From the NCBI GenBank assembly GCA_003241215.1, contig QFOL01000128.1, positions 1 through 10,189 of the forward strand: 10,189 bases of DNA, in the 5' to 3' direction. Numbering within the stretch: position 1 is the stretch's first letter; every line of letters starts with the position of its first letter. Positions 6,172 through 10,189 of the stretch are shown here, piece by piece. The translations under genes and the position numbers were made by a program. Source of the stretch: Agrobacterium fabrum (GTDB lineage: Bacteria; Pseudomonadota; Alphaproteobacteria; Rhizobiales; Rhizobiaceae). The notes beneath the pieces were generated by a model, which was not told the origin of the DNA, did not search any database, and was given only the letters and a program-made list of their open reading frames with translations.

Positions 6172-7517
6172 GGTTCGGCCCAGTCGGCTTCTTCCAGAAC
6201 CGGCATCATCGTCCTGCCTTCCACAAGGGCGAGAAGCTGCTGGGCAATGCCGGTCCAGGTGAACAGGCTGCGCGCCTTGTGCGCGCCCATGCGCGAAAGC
6301 CGCCCGTAAAGCCGCTCATGCTTGAACGGCTTCATCATGGTGATGCCAAGGTCTTCCTTGTCGAAAGGATCGGCAAACAGCGCATGGCGGCCATAGCTGA
6401 TGGCCCGGAACAGCCCGCCATGGGTGGTGACGACGGTGGGCGTGCCGCTCGCCATCGCCTCGATTGCCGTCATGCCGAAGGGTTCATAGCGGCTTGAGAG
6501 CACGAAGAGATCGGCGGCGCGATAGATGTCCGGCAGGTCCTCATCTGTAACGTAACCGGAAAAGGCCACCTTGTCTTCGAGACCGAGCGCTTTCACCCGC
6601 TCCTTCAACTGGTTGAGGATCGTGGTTTCCTGCTCGTCCATATTCTCGCCGCCGACCGCCAGATGCAGCCGGGCTTCCGGTTCGCGCTCGGCAAGAACGG
6701 AGAAACCGTCGATCAGCAGGTCATAACCCTTGTTGGTGGCAAGGCGTCCGAGCGCCAGCACCGTCTTGCCCTCGAAGCCGAAACGCTGCCGGATCATCTG
6801 CCGCGTCGCATCGGAAACCGGGAAGAAGCGGTTGTCGTCATAACCCGGCGGGATCATGTGGATATGCTTGCGCTTCAGACCGTAATCCTCGATCAGAACG
6901 TCGAGCTGTACCGGCGTCGTGGCGATCACCATGTCGCAGCTGCGATAGATGATCAGCTCGTGCTGGATACGTTCCCGGAAATTGAATTCCAGTTCGAACG
7001 TATCGGCCTTTTCCGGATAATCGGTCTCCATCTGCCGCTTTTTCCAGATGCCGAGCGAATGCGGCGTGTGCAGATGCGGGATTTTCAGCGCTTCGGACAG
7101 CCGCTGCCCTGCGACGCCCGCATCCCAATAATGGCTGTTGATGAAAGAATAATTCAGGTCGTTTTTCTTGATGAAACGCAACGCATTTTCGCACCATTCC
7201 ATCAGGTGCCGGTGCAGATATTCCTTGGGAATGAAATCCCGTCCGCCGCAGGGAATGCGCACCACGCGGACGCGCTCATCGACCTCATCGAATTCCGGCT
7301 GGTCTTCGAAGCGGCGGGTATAAAGATCGACAGTATAACCGAGCTGGCCGAGTTTGCGTGCAAGCTCAAGCACATAAACCACCTGTCCACCGGTGTCCGC
7401 AGCACCCAGCGGCGGGTGCGCGGCGACATAGCCATGCGTCGATATGAGAGCTATCCGCGGATAGCGTTCAGTTTCGCTCGTGGTCGTCATGGGTCCCATC
7501 TTGGTAAATTTTTCCAA
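6153..7517 (-). CDS. mfpsA: Mannosylfructose-phosphate synthase (GT4 glycosyltransferase)
   Basis: The enzyme transfers mannose from GDP-mannose to fructose-6-phosphate, giving mannosylfructose-6-phosphate. It is a GT4, GT-B-fold relative of sucrose-phosphate synthase. Visible elements are the acceptor-side GGQVVYVLELA (43-53), HYWDAG (129-134) and HTPHSLG (150-156), then PPGYDDNRF (223-231), GRLATNKGYDLLIDGF (257-272, donor phosphate region) and the E-x7-E motif EPFGMTAIEAM (345-355, E345 and E353). The protein is about 450 residues and intact. Start is uncertain: TTG at 7517 (used here as the outer limit, 454 residues), ATG at 7499 or ATG at 7490; none has a strong Shine-Dalgarno, though GGAAAA lies upstream of 7499. 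The stop overlaps mfppA. The neighbour 85 nt upstream on the same strand is a GntR regulator. The product serves as a compatible solute in Agrobacterium. Confidence 0.93.
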   Translation of the reverse strand: MEKFTKMGPMTTTSETERYPRIALISTHGYVAAHPPLGAADTGGQVVYVLELARKLGQLGYTVDLYTRRFEDQPEFDEVDERVRVVRIPCGGRDFIPKEYLHRHLMEWCENALRFIKKNDLNYSFINSHYWDAGVAGQRLSEALKIPHLHTPHSLGIWKKRQMETDYPEKADTFELEFNFRERIQHELIIYRSCDMVIATTPVQLDVLIEDYGLKRKHIHMIPPGYDDNRFFPVSDATRQMIRQRFGFEGKTVLALGRLATNKGYDLLIDGFSVLAEREPEARLHLAVGGENMDEQETTILNQLKERVKALGLEDKVAFSGYVTDEDLPDIYRAADLFVLSSRYEPFGMTAIEAMASGTPTVVTTHGGLFRAISYGRHALFADPFDKEDLGITMMKPFKHERLYGRLSRMGAHKARSLFTWTGIAQQLLALVEGRTMMPVLEEADWAEPWNDGD

Positions 7518-7602
7518 TTAACCCGATAAAAAGACCAAAGAGCACAAAAGGTTCCATCAAAACCTGAATAAAAGAGATGCCGCATTTCGCCGGATGGCGT
7601 TT

Positions 7603-8376
7603 TCAGGGGCTTCGCTGTTGCTGCCTCAGGCGCGAAATCCGGTCCCATTCCCGCGCCTGATGCGCCTTGGATGTCGTCTCCACGATGAAGTCGATATGGG
7701 CCTCCGCCGCCGCCCTTGCCGCGGCCGCATTGCCGGTGGCAATCGCATCATGAATGGCGATATGCTGTCGCAGCACCTCGTCATGGGCGCCGGTAACGGT
7801 GAAGATGAGGTGGCGATTGTAGAAGATATCGTCGCTCAGAAGCCGGTAGCAGGAGCGCAACGTGTGCATCAGCACGATATTATGCGCTGCCTCGCCGATG
7901 GCGTTGTGAAATTCCACATCGCCCGCAAGCTCTTCTTCGAAACGGCCCGCCTCATGCGCTTCCCGCATTCTGTCCACGATGGCGGCAAGGTTGCGCCTGT
8001 CCGGTTCCGTCGCCCGCTCTGCGGCAAGTTCGGCGGTCATGCCTTCGATATAACGGCGATATTCGAGGAAATCCCGCGTCGCCCGGCTGTGGCGGGTGAT
8101 CAGCGCGCTCAGGGGATCGGAAAAGACCGGGCCGACAATATCAGCGACATAGGTGCCGCCACCATGCCGGCTCACGAGAAGGCCGCGGGTTTCAAGCTCC
8201 TTCAGCGCTTCCCGCAGGATCGGCCGTGAGACATCGAGGCGTTGCGCCAGTTCGCGCTCGCCGGGCAGCCTGTCGCCATCGCGCAATATGCCGTCGAGGA
8301 TCAGTTCCTCGAAACGCAAGATCACCTCCTGCGATGTGCGGCTGTGCTCGATGCGCGCAAAAAGGGTTTCGTCCAT
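7603..8376 (-). CDS. GntR-family transcriptional regulator, FadR subfamily (FCD domain)
   Basis: This 257-residue DNA-binding regulator has an N-terminal winged helix-turn-helix (about 16-78; RLPGERELAQRLDVS at 37-51, then SRHGGGTYV at 69-77). A C-terminal all-helical FCD effector domain follows (about 100-235). Candidate metal/ligand residues of the FCD type are D153 and H157 (D-x3-H), H205 or H209, and H227. The GGGTYV wing resembles the PdhR/LldR branch, whose ligands are small organic acids, but the ligand here is unknown. I chose the ATG at 8376 because GGAGAC lies about 8 nt upstream. The frame stays open to 8472, but a promoter-like sequence (8426-8453) lies inside that extension. It sits 85 nt upstream of mfpsA on the same strand and is divergent from the DUF3422 gene, so either or both could be targets. 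It may be co-transcribed with mfpsA-mfppA. Confidence 0.88.
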   Translation of the reverse strand: MDETLFARIEHSRTSQEVILRFEELILDGILRDGDRLPGERELAQRLDVSRPILREALKELETRGLLVSRHGGGTYVADIVGPVFSDPLSALITRHSRATRDFLEYRRYIEGMTAELAAERATEPDRRNLAAIVDRMREAHEAGRFEEELAGDVEFHNAIGEAAHNIVLMHTLRSCYRLLSDDIFYNRHLIFTVTGAHDEVLRQHIAIHDAIATGNAAAARAAAEAHIDFIVETTSKAHQAREWDRISRLRQQQRSP

Positions 8377-8425
8377 CGCCGAAGTCTCCGTCGAAATCCC
8401 GCCGCGTATTTCGATTTGGGGGCAA

Positions 8426-8453
8426 ATTATCAGCGAAACATCGTACTGGTCAA
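8426..8453 (-). promoter_or_regulatory. Candidate promoter of the GntR regulator gene
   Basis: On the minus strand, TTGACC (8453-8448), a 16-nt spacer and GATAAT (8431-8426) closely match the sigma-70 consensus (5 of 6 at each hexamer). Transcription would start near 8419, leaving a leader of about 43 nt before the ATG at 8376. Confidence 0.55.
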
Positions 8454-8467
8454 ATATTCTATCCAGT
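8445..8467. promoter_or_regulatory. Inverted repeat over the GntR promoter -35, candidate operator
   Basis: ACTGG (8445-8449) and CCAGT (8463-8467) form a perfect inverted repeat separated by 13 nt of AT-rich sequence. It covers the -35 element of the regulator's own promoter. FadR-subfamily proteins bind short palindromes containing a TGGT half and are often autoregulated, so this could be an autorepression site. The spacing is wider than in the typical compact site, so the assignment is tentative. Confidence 0.3.
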
Positions 8468-8671
8468 TCCACGCCTTGTCAGCGCCATGCCTGCGGCAAC
8501 ACGGCATCTGACTTTTCGAATTGGCTTTTGTTAAAGCAGCAGCAGGACAGGGTGACGGTGACGGATTTTTCCGCCAGGTGGATCAAAACAATGACAGGGG
8601 CTTCGTTTGCGGTGTTTTCATCGCGATCGATGTTTTAGAAATCCGGGATAAGAAGCGGGGACGAAATCGCA

Positions 8672-9946
8672 ATGGCCAAGGGTAGATTTGCTTTCGCAAG
8701 CGCGCCGGAACGGTCGCTGGCACTCGGGGAGGTGCATGCGCGGCCGACGGTGCTTCTCGCGCCGTCGCGCATCATCGTCCAGCTCGCCTTCATGATGGAT
8801 GGCGGCTCTGCCGTGCATCACTCGGTCATCGCGGAAATGTCGCGCAGCCGCGGCGTTGCGCCGCCGGAGCGTGATGCCCGCCACCACGCCATGCCCTGGG
8901 GGCAGGGCACCTTGCGCTGGGAGCGGCATACCGAATTCTCGACCTGGTTCTGGGATGGCCCCGCGCCGGAAAAATTCGGCGGCGAGATTGCCGGCGATCC
9001 CTTCGGTGACGGCTTTTCGCCGCCCGGCTCGCTGATCTCGGGCGTGCGGCTGGAAATCCGCCCGGAAAATGGCGTGGTATCTCAGGCGGAGACGATCTTC
9101 GAGCCGACCAGCCTCTGTCACAGCGACGTGCGCGACGGGCAGGCGGCGATCCTCACCGATTTCCGGCAGGATCGCGACGGGCTGACGCAGATCCTGGTGA
9201 TCGACCGGGGCTTGAGCGATTACAGCCGCGGCGCGCTGGTGCAGCGGCTGCTCGATATCGAAACCTATCGCACCCTTGCCATGCTCGGCCTGCCAATGGC
9301 GCAGACGCTCTCGCCGGAAATCCGCCGTATCGAAGATGGCCTGACCGGCATCACCCAGCGCATGAAAAACGGTGCGCGTGACGAGGCCGATGCGCTGCTG
9401 GCGGAAATGACCCGGCTTGCGGCCGAACTGGAAGCCAATGCCGCGCTCAGCCTCTATCGTTTCGGCGCCAGCCGCGCCTATGACGGCATCGTGCGTGAAC
9501 GCATCCGGGCGCTTGCGGAAACCCCGGTGCAGGGCCACGAGACCATGGGCAGCTTTCTGGAACGGCGCATGGCGCCGGCCATGCGCACCTGCCAGTCGGT
9601 GGAGGAGCGGCAGGCCAACCTGTCGCGCAAGCTCTATCGCGCCACGGCGCTCGTCCGAAGCTGGATCGATGTGGAACTGGAACGGCAGAATACGGTGTTG
9701 CTCAACACCATGAACAAGCGCGCCGCCATGCAGCTTCGCCTGCAACAGACGGTGGAGGGTCTCTCGGTCGCCGCCATCTCCTATTATGTCGTCGGTCTGA
9801 TCGGTTATCTCACCAAGGCGATCAGCCATGATGTGCTGCCGCTCGACCCTGCCGTGGTCACCGGCATCTCCGTTCCCTTCGCGGTTCTCGGCGTCTGGTG
9901 GGTGGTGCGCCGCATCCGCCGCTCCCATGCCGAGGGCGGGCACTGA
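8672..9946 (+). CDS. DUF3422 family membrane protein of unknown function
   Basis: The 424-residue protein begins with the family hallmark PERSLALGEVHARPTVLL (12-29). A soluble region follows (about 30-205), then a long helical, charged part (about 215-360) with heptad-like stretches and LLNTMNKRAAMQLRLQQTVEGLSV (343-366), then two C-terminal membrane helices (about 363-383 and 396-413) and a basic tail RRIRR. No signal peptide is seen, so the N-terminal bulk is probably cytoplasmic with a hairpin membrane anchor. Function is unknown. The layout, a long helix running into two C-terminal membrane helices, recalls CorA-type metal channels and RMD1-like proteins, but the G-M-N signature is absent, so this is an analogy only. 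The start at 8672 has only a weak GGGGA about 12 nt upstream. The gene is divergent from the GntR regulator. A long open frame on the opposite strand is a GC-driven shadow. Confidence 0.88.
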   Translation: MAKGRFAFASAPERSLALGEVHARPTVLLAPSRIIVQLAFMMDGGSAVHHSVIAEMSRSRGVAPPERDARHHAMPWGQGTLRWERHTEFSTWFWDGPAPEKFGGEIAGDPFGDGFSPPGSLISGVRLEIRPENGVVSQAETIFEPTSLCHSDVRDGQAAILTDFRQDRDGLTQILVIDRGLSDYSRGALVQRLLDIETYRTLAMLGLPMAQTLSPEIRRIEDGLTGITQRMKNGARDEADALLAEMTRLAAELEANAALSLYRFGASRAYDGIVRERIRALAETPVQGHETMGSFLERRMAPAMRTCQSVEERQANLSRKLYRATALVRSWIDVELERQNTVLLNTMNKRAAMQLRLQQTVEGLSVAAISYYVVGLIGYLTKAISHDVLPLDPAVVTGISVPFAVLGVWWVVRRIRRSHAEGGH

Positions 9947-9956
9947 GGGGTAAGTT

Positions 9957-9991
9957 TCCCTCATCCCTGTGACAAGCACAGGGATGAGGGA
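9957..9991. repeat. Perfect 15-bp palindrome between convergent genes (REP-like / bidirectional terminator)
   Basis: TCCCTCATCCCTGTG (9957-9971), loop ACAAG (9972-9976) and CACAGGGATGAGGGA (9977-9991) form a perfect 15-bp stem. It lies 10 nt after the DUF3422 stop and 29 nt beyond the stop of the convergent LysR gene, so it can stop transcripts from both sides, though neither strand has a T run. The core CATCCCTGTG/CACAGGGATG resembles extragenic palindromes I recall as frequent in Rhizobiaceae genomes. Confidence 0.6.
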
Positions 9992-10020
9992 GGATAGGCG
10001 GTGCCGACGCGACGCCTGCC

Positions 10021-10189
10021 TCAATCCTGCTCCCAATAGGGTGAAGGCCCATAGAGCCCGGCCAGATAATCGATGAACAGCCGCACTTTCGCAGGCAGGA
10101 ACTGCCGGCTCGGATAAACCGCCGAGAGCGTCACGTTTCGCGATCCCTCATAACCCGGCAGAACCTGCAGCAGCTTGCCGCTGCGCAAT
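10021..10189 (-). CDS. LysR-type transcriptional regulator, C-terminus only (runs off right edge)
   Basis: The last 55 codons before the TGA at 10021-10023 are visible. They encode LRSGKLLQVLPGYEG, then LSAVYPSRQFLPAKVRLFID, then YLAGLYGPSPYWEQD. The pattern of G-x-L-xx-V-L-P, then A-V-Y-P-x-R-x-x-x-P-x-K-V-R-x-F-I-D-x-L, is the typical end of the LysR effector-binding domain, especially in the large group of LysR proteins near aromatic or oxidoreductase genes. The helix-turn-helix is outside the window, so target and effector are unknown. The gene converges with DUF3422 and is separate from the LysR gene at the left edge. The frame was read by hand from the reverse complement. Confidence 0.85.
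   Translation of the reverse strand, partial: LRSGKLLQVLPGYEGSRNVTLSAVYPSRQFLPAKVRLFIDYLAGLYGPSPYWEQD

Noticed and set aside
6663..7529. A 288-codon plus-strand open frame opposite mfpsA
   Set aside because: It lies wholly antisense to a clearly conserved glycosyltransferase, has no ribosome binding site of note and no family motif.
7570..7610. CGCC-GGAT-GGCG hairpin followed by TTTT on the plus strand after the GntR gene
   Set aside because: The T run is on the plus strand, where no gene ends; on the minus strand the hairpin is followed by AAAT. The stem is only 4 bp.
8618..10036. A 472-codon open frame on the minus strand opposite the DUF3422 gene
   Set aside because: It is rich in H, R, G and A with no recognisable domain, mirrors the third-position GC bias of the plus-strand gene, and would swallow the convergent-gene palindrome. 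It is a shadow frame.

Overview
The window looks like a chromosomal piece of an alphaproteobacterium of the Rhizobiaceae, most likely Agrobacterium (biovar 1 / tumefaciens complex). The basis is the GC-rich rhizobial codon use, a plant-type glutamate-cysteine ligase, the DUF1127 and DUF3422 families, and above all an adjacent mannosylfructose-phosphate synthase and phosphatase pair, a pathway described from Agrobacterium tumefaciens. I identify the genes by recognising protein families; no database search was run. I see no rRNA, tRNA, insertion sequence, prophage gene or CRISPR array.

Layout. Positions 1-93 hold the N-terminus of a LysR-type regulator on the minus strand, running off the left edge. 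It is divergent from a 96-residue DUF1127 protein (297-587, plus). Two intrinsic terminators (594-629 and 680-717) follow, and the sequence then meets a minus-strand block: Nudix hydrolase (4671-5150), PiT-type phosphate transporter (3004-4509), 16S rRNA methyltransferase RsmE (2252-2989) and glutamate-cysteine ligase GshA (761-2134). Transcription within this block runs from high to low coordinates, and pit and rsmE are only 14 nt apart. A second minus-strand block encodes a FadR-type GntR regulator (7603-8376), then mannosylfructose-phosphate synthase (6153-7517) and its phosphatase (5410-6171), whose reading frames overlap by 19 bp. A DUF3422 membrane protein (8672-9946, plus) is divergent from the GntR gene. 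It converges, across a perfect 15-bp palindrome, on the C-terminus of a second LysR-type regulator (10021-10189, minus, running off the right edge).

How the genes work together. The clearest functional unit is mfpsA-mfppA. By family knowledge, GDP-mannose plus fructose-6-phosphate gives mannosylfructose-6-phosphate, which is dephosphorylated to mannosylfructose, a non-reducing disaccharide used as a compatible solute. The GntR gene just upstream on the same strand is a candidate local regulator, but its effector and targets are not visible here. GshA makes gamma-glutamylcysteine, the first step to glutathione. The left-edge LysR N-terminus resembles the rhizobial LsrB/VtlR group, which literature from memory links to gshA and to DUF1127-type small proteins; that link is inference. 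The remaining genes are housekeeping or of unknown function. I found no convincing undescribed multi-gene system. The most promising leads are the LysR/DUF1127 pair, the 594-717 double-terminator region, the GntR operator candidate and the uncharacterised DUF3422 membrane protein.
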